DNA of 64,000 nucleotides, taken from Jatrophihabitans sp. GTDB taxonomy: Bacteria > Actinomycetota > Actinomycetes > Mycobacteriales > Jatrophihabitantaceae. The notes under the pieces are model-generated. The model ran no database searches, was not told the origin of the DNA, and saw nothing but the letters and a program-made list of their open reading frames with translations. The number at the start of each line of letters is the position of its first letter. Positions within the stretch are counted from its first letter, which is position 1. Made by a program: the position numbers and the translations under genes. This document shows positions 52,897 to 60,774 of the stretch, one piece after another. The stretch spans positions 60,685 through 124,684 of the forward strand of contig DASWNX010000016.1 in the NCBI GenBank assembly GCA_036399055.1, in the 5' to 3' direction.

Positions 52897-53445
52897 CTAC
52901 ATGCTGAGCCTGCGGGCCAGCCCGCCCAGCACCGCGTGCGGGCGCTGCTGCTCGCCCGCGTACGCGGTGATGATGACCAACGCGCCGGTCAGGGCCGGTA
53001 TCGCCCACTGCAGAGCGGTGAGTTGCTTCTGGGCAGCGGCCACCTCGGCCGGGGTTCCGGCGGTCGGCGTCGTGGCGTCAGCGGCCGGAACCGCGTGGTG
53101 CTGGGAGACCTTGCGGCCCAGCACCCGGGAGTAACCGGTGGCTGCCAGCGCCGCGGCGGTGACTCCGGTCTTGACCACCGCCATGGTGGCGACGCCGTGC
53201 TGGCTTGCCAGCCGATCGCGGTTGTCCAGCAGCTGGCCGACGCTGCCGATCAGGTGCGCGCCGATCGCCGCGGCGTTCACCGGCGTCCAGCGGTCCCATC
53301 CGGCGTTGGCCACCGCGCCGGTCGAGCTGGCGTCGCCGGCCTCTGCGGCGGCGGCGTTGAGCGCCACCGCGTTGGCCAGCGTGCCACCGAACCAGGTGGC
53401 CAGGCCGACGTCATGCATCGAGCGCGTAACAACATTGAAAAGCAC
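52897..53445 (-). CDS. Predicted membrane protein
   Basis: A 182-residue protein with about four hydrophobic segments (LATWFGGTLANAVALNAAAA; AIGAHLIGSVGQLL; MAVVKTGVTAAALAATGYSRVL; LQWAIPALTGALVIITAYAG). GTG start with GGAG upstream. Known only as an actinobacterial membrane protein of unknown role. The 270 bp upstream hold no gene. Confidence 0.78.
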   Translation of the reverse strand: MLFNVVTRSMHDVGLATWFGGTLANAVALNAAAAEAGDASSTGAVANAGWDRWTPVNAAAIGAHLIGSVGQLLDNRDRLASQHGVATMAVVKTGVTAAALAATGYSRVLGRKVSQHHAVPAADATTPTAGTPAEVAAAQKQLTALQWAIPALTGALVIITAYAGEQQRPHAVLGGLARRLSM

Positions 53446-53715
53446 AGGAACTCCAAAAAGGAGAAGCGATGCGCACCTCGCGGCGCACGCAGGATCGCTG
53501 CTGATCCGCGGGGCCCAGAGGCCCGTGATCCCACCGTAACCTCCGGGGGCTACCCCGACAACGCCCCTCCACTCACCGGTGGCCGCCGCGCTGCTTATAG
53601 ACAGCTGCCCGCCGGGCGCCTAGCGTGGAGAGCGGCGGTGAGGGGTGAGCTGAACCCGCCGTCCCCATGAACAGCACTGGGACTTCTCACCGCGACACGA
53701 CACGGGAGAACGAGC

Positions 53716-54282
53716 ATGAGTGTGGGACGACTGGCGGCGCGTGCCGTCATAGGCGGCCTGTTCATCGGACACGGCACCCAGAAACTGTTCGGCTGGTTCG
53801 GCGGCCCCGGCCGTGCCGGCACCGAAGGGATGATGGAGTCCCTGCAGCTGCGTCCGGCCAAGGTGCACGCCACCCTGGCGGGGGTCACCGAGACCGCCGG
53901 CGGCGCCATGCTGGTGGCCGGCCTGGGCACTCCGTTGGCGGCTGCCGGCCTGACCGGGGTGATGACCACCGCGATCACCAAGGTCCACCTGCCCAACGGG
54001 CCCTGGGCGGCCAACGGGGGCTGGGAGTACAACGCGGTGCTGATCGCCGCGCTGGCCGCGCTGGTCGAGACCGGGCCGGGCGCGCTGTCGCTGGACCACT
54101 ACCTCGACAGGGAGCGCAAGGGAAGCCTCTGGGCGCTCACCGCGGTGGCTGCCGGTGTCGGCGCGGCGTTCGCCACCATGGCAGCCGGCCAGGCAGGCGC
54201 GCCGGCGCCGGAGTTGCAGGCGGTGGCGCCGCTGGCGGCCGAGGGCGACGCCGCCGGTGACCCGAGCACTGTCGGCGCCTGA
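53716..54282 (+). CDS. DoxX-family membrane protein
   Basis: A 188-residue protein with four hydrophobic segments and the DoxX signature (RAVIGGLFIGHGTQKLFGWFGG; VTETAGGAMLVAGLGTPLAA; ending NGGWEYNAVLIAALAAL). DoxX proteins are linked to quinone or thiosulfate redox at the membrane. It converges on the LigD-type gene with 8 bp between stops. Confidence 0.88.
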   Translation: MSVGRLAARAVIGGLFIGHGTQKLFGWFGGPGRAGTEGMMESLQLRPAKVHATLAGVTETAGGAMLVAGLGTPLAAAGLTGVMTTAITKVHLPNGPWAANGGWEYNAVLIAALAALVETGPGALSLDHYLDRERKGSLWALTAVAAGVGAAFATMAAGQAGAPAPELQAVAPLAAEGDAAGDPSTVGA

Positions 54283-54290
54283 CTCGCGGA

Positions 54291-55931
54291 CTAGTCGAGC
54301 GCCGGCAGCTGCTGGTCGGCGTTGAGCAGTGGCCGAAACAGCTCGCCTCGCTCGGCGATCCGGCGCGGGACCTCGCGCATCGCGAAGCCGTCCGGCCTGA
54401 GCCCGGGGTCATCGAGGCAGTCCCAGCTGATGGGCATCGACACCGGCGCGCCAGGCGCCGGCCGGGGGCTGTACGGCGCCACCAGCGTCTTGTTGACCGC
54501 ATTCTGGGTGTAGTCCAGCCGCGCCTTGCCGGCCCGGTCGCGTACCTCCCACTTCCAGCTGAGCAGTTCCGGCACGACCGCGCCGACGGTCTTGGACAGC
54601 TGCTCCACCCACCGCCTGGTGTCGCTGAAGCTCGGACCGCGGCTGATCGGCACCCAGATCTGGATGCCGCGGCGGCCGGTGACCTTGGGGAAGGCCCGCA
54701 CCCGCAGATGCTCGAAGGCGGTGCGGTGCAGCCGGGCGAGCGTCAGCACGTCCTGCCAGGATGTCGAGGCGCCGGGGTCGATGTCGATCAGGGCGTAGGT
54801 GGGCTGGTGCGGGCGGTCGGTGAGCGAGGTCCAGGCATGCCATTCCAGGGCGCCGAAGTTGGCCGCCCAGACCAGGGCGGCTGGCTCGTTGACCACCAGG
54901 TACGTGCGCGACTCGCCCTCCTCGGCCTCCGGGTTCTGCCAGCTGGGCAGCCAGCCGGGCGCGTGGCCGGGCAACTCCTTGTGCCAGAAGCCCTTGCTGC
55001 CCGCGCCCTGGGGGTAGCGGTGCATGTTGAGGGCACGACCGGCCAGGTAGGGCAGCGCGATCGGCGCGATCTGAGCGGTGTAGCGCAGGAACTCTCGCTT
55101 GGTGATCGGCTGGTGGTCCGCCGAACCGGGAAACAGCACCTTGTCGAGATTGGTGAGCCTCAGCTCGCGGCCGAAGACCTGCCACTGCCCTGACGAGGGC
55201 AGCTCGTCCAGGGCTGCCAGCTCGGCCGGGCTTGGCCGCTCGGTCTCCGGACGCCTGGACCCCTTGGCGGTGATCGAGTCCTTGAGGGCAATCGAGGCCT
55301 CGCCGGCCGGCAGATCCGAGCGCCACATCCGATCCGGGTCGGCCAGCACCTCGTCGTTGGTGCGCCCGCTCAGAACCGAGTGCGGATGCTTCTCCGGATC
55401 CCAGCCGTCCACCGCGAACTCGTCATGCTTGTGCAGCAGGAGCCACTGCTCCTTGCCTGCGGAGTCCCGGCCGGTGCGCACCAGGACGAAGCGACCGCGC
55501 AGCTTGCTCCCGTGCAGCTCGGCATGCAGCTCGCCAGCGGCCACCGCCGCGGCGGGGTCGGGCTCGCCCGGTTCCCAGGTGCCGGCGTCCCAGACGATGA
55601 CATCGCCGCCGCCGTACTCACCCGCCGGGATCACGCCTTCGAAGTCGATGTACTCGATCGGGTGGTCCTCGACGTGAAAGGCCGCGTGCCTGACGGATGG
55701 ATCCAGACTCGGGCCCTTCGGCACGGCCCAGCTCGCCAACACCCCGTCGATCTCGAACCGCACGTCGTAGTGCAGCCGCCGAGCCCGGTGGCGCTGCACC
55801 ACGAAACGGGGTGCGGCGACCGCGGCGACACCGCCGGAGGGGCTGCCGGCCGGCTCGGAGGTGCGGTTGAAGTCGCGCTTGCGCCGGTAGGCGGCCAGCT
55901 TCTCTGCCTCCGGCGACGGGGTCCTGGCCAT
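54291..55931 (-). CDS. ligD: LigD-type phosphoesterase-polymerase protein without ligase domain
   Basis: A 546-residue protein. An N-terminal 3'-phosphoesterase (PE) domain covers about 30-200 (RFVVQRHRARRLHYDVRFEI; HVEDHPIEYIDFEGVIP). A primase-polymerase (POL) domain covers about 265-540 (ELRLTNLDKVLFPG; YALIDIDPGASTSW; KVTGRRGIQIWVPI). These act in non-homologous end joining. The ATP-dependent ligase domain is absent and must be encoded elsewhere. ATG 55931 gives the family N-terminus; a GTG at 55982 extends it by 17 residues. No Ku gene is visible. Confidence 0.9.
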   Translation of the reverse strand: MARTPSPEAEKLAAYRRKRDFNRTSEPAGSPSGGVAAVAAPRFVVQRHRARRLHYDVRFEIDGVLASWAVPKGPSLDPSVRHAAFHVEDHPIEYIDFEGVIPAGEYGGGDVIVWDAGTWEPGEPDPAAAVAAGELHAELHGSKLRGRFVLVRTGRDSAGKEQWLLLHKHDEFAVDGWDPEKHPHSVLSGRTNDEVLADPDRMWRSDLPAGEASIALKDSITAKGSRRPETERPSPAELAALDELPSSGQWQVFGRELRLTNLDKVLFPGSADHQPITKREFLRYTAQIAPIALPYLAGRALNMHRYPQGAGSKGFWHKELPGHAPGWLPSWQNPEAEEGESRTYLVVNEPAALVWAANFGALEWHAWTSLTDRPHQPTYALIDIDPGASTSWQDVLTLARLHRTAFEHLRVRAFPKVTGRRGIQIWVPISRGPSFSDTRRWVEQLSKTVGAVVPELLSWKWEVRDRAGKARLDYTQNAVNKTLVAPYSPRPAPGAPVSMPISWDCLDDPGLRPDGFAMREVPRRIAERGELFRPLLNADQQLPALD

Positions 55932-56033
55932 GCCTTGAGTCAAGTGCCTGGCGCCAGGTCCTGCAATCCGAACCCGCGCCACCAGTCGGGCAACCCGCCG
56001 GCACGTCCCCTCAAGCCGCGGACGCCTGGCGTG

Positions 56034-56345
56034 CTATTCGGCGTGCAGCTCGGTCAAGCTGCTGGTGAGCATCTGCCAGTCGGCGAAACGTCCACGCGCC
56101 AGTGCCTGACGGGTGAACGCCCGCAACTCCTGATCGGGATCCAGGCCGGCCGGCACCGACTTTGTGAACAGCACGATCGCCCCGACCGGGCTCACCACGA
56201 TCCGAAGGTCGGTGATCGCCTCATCACCTGCTTCGGCGGCGAGATTCTCCGCGATCTCGTCGCCTACCGCCTTGCGGCTGTCGTCGGTGACCCCCGGCAT
56301 TCCAGGACGGGGCCCGACATCGATGATTGCCTCATATACAGGCAT
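56034..56345 (-). CDS. Small conserved hypothetical protein
   Basis: A 103-residue protein (PVYEAIIDVGPRPGMPGVTDD; EAGDEAITDLRIVVSPVGAIVLFTKSV) that may form a ferredoxin-like alpha/beta fold. GGAGGG precedes ATG 56345. No catalytic motif or family is recognised. Confidence 0.65.
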   Translation of the reverse strand: MPVYEAIIDVGPRPGMPGVTDDSRKAVGDEIAENLAAEAGDEAITDLRIVVSPVGAIVLFTKSVPAGLDPDQELRAFTRQALARGRFADWQMLTSSLTELHAE

Positions 56346-56438
56346 GCGTCCAGCCCTCCGTGAGTACCGCGCCTTCCGGCAACCGCGTCGGCAAACGATA
56401 CGGCGCCTCTGAACGATGAGCATGCGCGAGTAGGTGAC

Positions 56439-56624
56439 CTACCAATGCAACCCGTCATCGAGTGTGCTGAGAGGCGTCACCCCATCGCTTGCGACTGAGA
56501 CCTTCGCCGTGTCAACCGCCGCGTCACGGCTGATTGTGGCCGCGACCGGAAGCAGCAGGGCAAGGCCGCAAAGTAGCGAGGTGATTTTAAGCCTCGTGGT
56601 GCGGTCAGTGGCGCCAAAACTCAT
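56439..56624 (-). CDS. Small secreted-type peptide precursor
   Basis: A 61-residue protein. A basic N-terminus and hydrophobic core (LKITSLLCGLALLLPVAATI) form a signal-peptide-like segment. About 30 acidic/polar residues follow, ending LSTLDDGLHW. AGGAGTTCCAC gives a strong ribosome site. It sits 195 bp downstream of, and in the same direction as, a TrmB-LuxR-type regulator, which suggests a peptide signal or accessory factor. No modification enzyme lies nearby. Function is unknown. Confidence 0.7.
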   Translation of the reverse strand: MSFGATDRTTRLKITSLLCGLALLLPVAATISRDAAVDTAKVSVASDGVTPLSTLDDGLHW

Positions 56625-56734
56625 GTGGAACTCCTATGCTGGAGCGATCTGCTCGGGGGTGAGGTGATGAAGGCTCGAAACCTTACGGGTATAAATTCAC
56701 ACTTATCTCACCGCAAAAGGGGAGTTTGCCTTCG

Positions 56735-56760
56735 GCACAAGTTGTCGTGGCAGCTTGTGC
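56735..56760. promoter_or_regulatory. Inverted repeat upstream of the peptide gene
   Basis: GCACAAG (56735-56741) and CTTGTGC (56754-56760) form perfect 7-bp arms 12 bp apart, about 110-135 bp upstream of the peptide start. Possible binding site for the adjacent LuxR-type regulator; unproven. Confidence 0.45.
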
Positions 56761-56819
56761 ATTCGCGCCCGGGCGACCGGCGGGGCCTGACCCAGTGCGG
56801 CGGGCAGCCCCTGCGCGGG

Positions 56820-57845
56820 TCAGAGGGAACCTTGGACCCATCCTTTGATCGAGGCCCGCATGCCCGCCTCGAAGCGCGAGCTGGCCTCCAACCGGTTCAT
56901 CAGGTCAGCGATCTGGCGACGTACCGTGCGTACTGAGATCCCCATGTGGCGAGCCGCCGCTTCATCCTTGACGCCCATGCTCATCAATTGCAGCAACGTC
57001 CGGTCCAGGTCACTGGGGTCCGTTCCTGCCAGGTCCGTTCCGGCCAGGTTTCTGCCGTCCTCGGGGTCATCAGCCAGCTGGGTCGCCCCCGACCACGCCT
57101 GCTCGAACGTCAGAACCAGCATGGCGGTCATCGCTTGACCCTGGACCAGCACCGCTGCCCGGCCATTGTCCGCCGAGTGCAGCGGGATGATCGCCGTCTC
57201 GCGATCGAAGATCAGCATCCGCGTCTGCACCCGCTTGGCATAGCGGATCTGCGCGCCGTGACTGGTGACAGCGCGGTGATAGTGGTTGAAGAAGTCACTG
57301 GCCCTACTGGCCTCTGGGTAGATCGACCGCATTGCCACGCCGCGGCTGAGTGCTTGGGTATCGAGGCTTTGGGCCACCTCAAGGTCGTGTTCGGCGTATT
57401 CGGAGTTGGGGTGCATTGCCAGCACCTCGCGCTGAGCCGTCGCGCCGCAGCTCTTCACCACTTCCCGGATCGCGTCTATGTCCACGAGCTTGACGGCCTG
57501 GCCGACCTGCTCAGGTTGGGCGGTGGCCCCTAGGTAGTCCTTGACCAAGGCCTGCAATTCCAGCCGGGAGTTGGCGATGCTCTCCTGCTCGCGGGCCACG
57601 TCGGTCTCGCGCTTGCGCAAAGCCTGATCGATCGCGATCTCGGGGTGGACCAGCACCATCCTGCTTTCGTCCTCCCACGAGCGGCGCACCAACCCGGCCT
57701 CGATGAGTTGGGCGCGTGCTGCCCGGGCCTGCTCGGCGGTCAAGTTCAGCACCGTCGTGATCTCGACATCGGTGAGCTGGGGATCCCGCAGTAGCAGCCG
57801 GTAGGTGGCTTCTGTCTCGGGTGAGAAGCCGAACGATCGCAGCAC
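56820..57845 (-). CDS. TrmB-like/LuxR-type HTH transcriptional regulator
   Basis: A 341-residue regulator. The N-terminal helix-turn-helix resembles TrmB-type DNA-binding domains (GFSPETEATYRLLLRDPQLT; ITTVLNLTAEQARAARAQLIEAGLV). A central sensor region follows, and a LuxR-type HTH closes the protein (LLQLMSMGVKDEAAARHMGISVRTVRRQIADLMNRL). GTG start with GAGGGGG upstream. It diverges from the flavoprotein operon and lies upstream of the peptide gene, so it probably controls one or both. Confidence 0.85.
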   Translation of the reverse strand: MLRSFGFSPETEATYRLLLRDPQLTDVEITTVLNLTAEQARAARAQLIEAGLVRRSWEDESRMVLVHPEIAIDQALRKRETDVAREQESIANSRLELQALVKDYLGATAQPEQVGQAVKLVDIDAIREVVKSCGATAQREVLAMHPNSEYAEHDLEVAQSLDTQALSRGVAMRSIYPEASRASDFFNHYHRAVTSHGAQIRYAKRVQTRMLIFDRETAIIPLHSADNGRAAVLVQGQAMTAMLVLTFEQAWSGATQLADDPEDGRNLAGTDLAGTDPSDLDRTLLQLMSMGVKDEAAARHMGISVRTVRRQIADLMNRLEASSRFEAGMRASIKGWVQGSL

Positions 57846-58162
57846 GGGACCCCCTCACACCGGCGACGACTTCCGTCTGCACGACCGCTCGGGCTTAAGA
57901 CTAGCAAGTGCGCCGTCGCGAGCCGGTTTGCTAATCCCGGATGTCGAAGTACCGCAAACGCGGACACCTGTCGCCGAGCCTGCCTCCCACGTCCGGACGT
58001 GGCACTTCCTGCCATGGCACCTGCTCCGCGCCCAAATGGACAATTCACATGCCGCATAGCCCCCAAGCTGAAGGCCACAGCAACCTGGTCTCGTGCCTCA
58101 GGAGGCCGAGTCAGCTCGCCATCTCAGGTGGCATCGAGGTAAAAAACGAGAGGAGTTGCCCC
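57846..58162. promoter_or_regulatory. Divergent promoter region with 16-bp palindrome
   Basis: The 317-bp gap separates the LuxR-type regulator from the flavoprotein gene. CCACGTCCGGACGTGG at 57987-58002 is a perfect palindrome and a likely operator. A weaker pair (GTTTGC at 57926 and GCAAAC at 57954) lies 25 bp upstream. No gene is supported here. Confidence 0.6.
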
Positions 58163-59503
58163 GTGCCCAACCGGGTGGCAGTAATCGGCGCTGGTATCGC
58201 CGGGCTTTCCGCGGCCTATCAACTGCGGGACGAGGCCGAGCTGGTCATTTACGAACGCAACGACTATGTCGGCGGTCACGCCAATACGGTAGAAGTCATC
58301 GAAGACGGCACGACAATTGGTCTGGACACCGCTTTCATCGTCTTCAACCGGCCCAGCTATCCCGGACTCAGCGCATTCTTCGACGAGCTCGGCGTTCCGG
58401 TGCTGGCGCATGAGGGCGGCTTCAATATGTTCGACCTCGACACCGGCGTCGAGTTCGGAACCCTGGAATTCGACCTGCCTGAGCACGAGATCGTGGAGCG
58501 GTACCCGGAATCGTTTCTGGGCATCTGGCGCGACGCGCAGCGGTTTCACGCCGAGGCCCCCCGGCACTTCTTGCGCAAGCAGGCTGAGTTCGGGCTGGGC
58601 GCCTACCTGGACCTGCACGGGTACTCCGAAGCCTTCAAACGCGGGTTCGTGGTCCAGCTTGCGACCGCGGTGTGGTCGATTCCACCGGAGCTCATCTGGC
58701 AGATGCCGGCCAGCACCTTCATCGCCTTCTTCATGGCTCATGACGCCGAGGGCCTCGGTGGCCGCAGCGTGGCCTGGCACACGGTGCAGGGCGGCAGCGT
58801 CACCTACGTGCGCAAGGCGCTGGCCGCGATCGGCGCCGAGCTCCGGCTGGACGACCCGGTCGTGGCCGTCGAGGATCTCGGTCACTGGGTCGAGGTCCGG
58901 ACGCTGTCAGGCTCGTCCGAGCGTTACGACAGCGTGGTGCTGAGCACCCATGCAGATCAGGCATTGAGCATCCTGGGCAACCCGACACCGGCTCAGCAGG
59001 CGATCGAGGCCGTGCGGTACAACACCTCGAGCTGCCTTCTGCACACCGATGAGGCCGTGCTGTCCAAGGACCGGGCACGGTGGCGCAGCTGGAACTTCGG
59101 AACAGTGACCACGGACGGTCAGAGCCGGGCCTGGCCGGTGTATCACCTCAACCAACTGCAGGACCTGAACGCCCGTCAAGACTATTTCGTCACCCTGGAC
59201 TGCCCGATCGAGGTGGCGCCGGACAAGGTCATCAAGCGCATCACCTACTCGCATCCGATCATCACCTGCGAGGTGCGAGACCTCCAGTCGAGCATCTATC
59301 GGGCCCATTCCGGCAGCCGGGTGTTGCTCGCCGGTTCCTACTTCCACTCCAAGTCCCTCGGCCCTGACCAGATCGGCTCCCATGAAGCCGCTTTCAGCTC
59401 AGGAGTCGAGGCCGCCCGGGCAGTGCGTGCGGTGCTGGCCGACCCGCAGTTCAGCCGACGTGATCACGCGCATTCGAAGTCAACTCAGGAGGAAGCACTA
59501 TGA
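58163..59503 (+). CDS. COG2907-type FAD-dependent oxidoreductase
   Basis: A 446-residue flavoprotein. The dinucleotide motif GAGIAGLSAAYQL is at residue 8; YERNDYVGGHANTVEV and LDTAFIVFNRPSYPGL are typical of the amine-oxidase-like COG2907 group. The C-terminal FAD-binding end reads VLLAGSYFHSKSLGP. The GTG start follows AGGAG. It is the first gene of the ACP-thioesterase-PKS operon and may oxidise or desaturate the acyl product. The family is often found beside lipid-modifying genes. Confidence 0.85.
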   Translation: MPNRVAVIGAGIAGLSAAYQLRDEAELVIYERNDYVGGHANTVEVIEDGTTIGLDTAFIVFNRPSYPGLSAFFDELGVPVLAHEGGFNMFDLDTGVEFGTLEFDLPEHEIVERYPESFLGIWRDAQRFHAEAPRHFLRKQAEFGLGAYLDLHGYSEAFKRGFVVQLATAVWSIPPELIWQMPASTFIAFFMAHDAEGLGGRSVAWHTVQGGSVTYVRKALAAIGAELRLDDPVVAVEDLGHWVEVRTLSGSSERYDSVVLSTHADQALSILGNPTPAQQAIEAVRYNTSSCLLHTDEAVLSKDRARWRSWNFGTVTTDGQSRAWPVYHLNQLQDLNARQDYFVTLDCPIEVAPDKVIKRITYSHPIITCEVRDLQSSIYRAHSGSRVLLAGSYFHSKSLGPDQIGSHEAAFSSGVEAARAVRAVLADPQFSRRDHAHSKSTQEEAL

Positions 59504-59781
59504 CCGAACTTTCCGTTCCCAGCAAATCCAAGCAGGACATCGCACAGCGGTTGACCGAGATGGTAGGCAGCAGGCTCGGCGTGACGGCGGCCGACGTCGA
59601 TGTCAACCAGTTCTTCGACGACTTCGGCTTGGATTCGACCGAGGCGCTGGTGTTGGCCGGTGAGCTGGAGTCCTGGATCGGTGTGGAACTGCCAACCACC
59701 GCGCTCTGGTACCACCCGACGATCGCTGATCTGGCAGGGTTCATAGCAGAGGAATTGATGAGCAGTGTCAGCCCTGCTTGA
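59500..59781 (+). CDS. Acyl carrier protein
   Basis: A 93-residue carrier protein with Ser46 in FGLDSTEALVLAGEL as the phosphopantetheine site, and a typical helix III (TIADLAGFIAEELM). ATGA overlap with the flavoprotein; it overlaps the thioesterase start by 17 bp. A free-standing ACP in a type I PKS operon. Confidence 0.92.
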   Translation: MTELSVPSKSKQDIAQRLTEMVGSRLGVTAADVDVNQFFDDFGLDSTEALVLAGELESWIGVELPTTALWYHPTIADLAGFIAEELMSSVSPA

Positions 59782-60688
59782 TCGCCCGCCAGCCCGACGG
59801 CCCGACGTGACCCCGGTGCTGCGCACGTTGCGAACCGGCGATGCCAGCCGGCCGCGGTCAGTCTCGATCGTGCACCCCGGGGCCCTGCCCTCGTCGGTTT
59901 ACGACGGCCTGGCTGGGCGACTGCCGATCGAGTACGGCATCCATCTGCTGAACTTGCAGGGGCTGGCGCAGTACCAGCAGGCAGCCCTCACCGGTGGGCG
60001 CAGTGAGTTGAGCGTCGTCGACATCGCGGAGTTCTTCGCCCGCCGGGTGCGGGAAGTGCTTCGGCCTGGCGAGGATCATGCTTTGGTCGGCTGGTCGTTC
60101 GGCGGTGTGATCGCCCACGCCATGACCGCCCACCTGACCGCAGGCACGGCCCCGACGCAGCTCGTCCTGCTGGACAGCATCGCCGCCGTTCCCGGATACC
60201 AGGCTCAGATCGATGATCTGGACGAGCAGACGTTGTTGAGGTGGTTCGCCATGTACCTCGGCGCCAAGCGAGGGGCGCCGGCTCAGCCGGGCGCGGCCTG
60301 CCCTGGGTCGCTTGAGGACGTGTTGGCGGCGATGACCGACTCCGGCGTCCTGCTACCGGGCACCACGATCGCCGGGCTGGCTAAGGTCTTCGCGGTCTAC
60401 GTTGACGGGCTGCGCCGCAATAGCCTGCTGACCCGGGCCTTCCAGGCCGTCCCGAGTCAGATCGCCACCACCGTTGTGCGCGCGCGCCGAAGCCTGCTGG
60501 CTGAATCCGGGCCGATGGGCTGGGACCAGGTCTGCTCGCCGAGTCTGCAAGTGCTGACCGGCGAAGGCGACCACTACAGCATGCTCACCGACGCGGGGAC
60601 GACCGCGCTGGTAGCCGGCATCGTGCGATCGGTCCTGACTCCGACGGAGCGCGAACCTGTCGCCCGACACCTTGCAGAACCTCGATGA
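59765..60688 (+). CDS. Type II-like thioesterase / alpha/beta hydrolase
   Basis: A 307-residue hydrolase with nucleophile motif LVGWSFGGVIAH, an Asp in LLDSIA region and a late His in GEGDHYSMLTDAG. Long hydrophobic cap region at about 160-235. It should release or edit acyl chains from the carrier proteins. GTG start inside the ACP gene; its stop overlaps the micro-ORF. Confidence 0.85.
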   Translation: MSALLDRPPARRPDVTPVLRTLRTGDASRPRSVSIVHPGALPSSVYDGLAGRLPIEYGIHLLNLQGLAQYQQAALTGGRSELSVVDIAEFFARRVREVLRPGEDHALVGWSFGGVIAHAMTAHLTAGTAPTQLVLLDSIAAVPGYQAQIDDLDEQTLLRWFAMYLGAKRGAPAQPGAACPGSLEDVLAAMTDSGVLLPGTTIAGLAKVFAVYVDGLRRNSLLTRAFQAVPSQIATTVVRARRSLLAESGPMGWDQVCSPSLQVLTGEGDHYSMLTDAGTTALVAGIVRSVLTPTEREPVARHLAEPR

Positions 60689-60774
60689 CTTCTACCAAGG
60701 GCGTTGAGCACGTCTTGCCCCGGTGCGGCGCCGACCTCGATCGCACCACCTCTTATCTGGAGAGCCTCGTATGA
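60685..60774 (+). CDS. 29-residue micro-ORF coupled at both ends
   Basis: A short frame opens at the ATGA that overlaps the thioesterase stop (60685) and closes at the ATGA that overlaps the PKS start (60771). It fills the 82-bp gap exactly, so ribosomes could pass from thioesterase to PKS without a break. The peptide (MTSTKGVEHVLPRCGAD at the start) has one Cys and no known motif. Confidence 0.4.
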   Translation: MTSTKGVEHVLPRCGADLDRTTSYLESLV

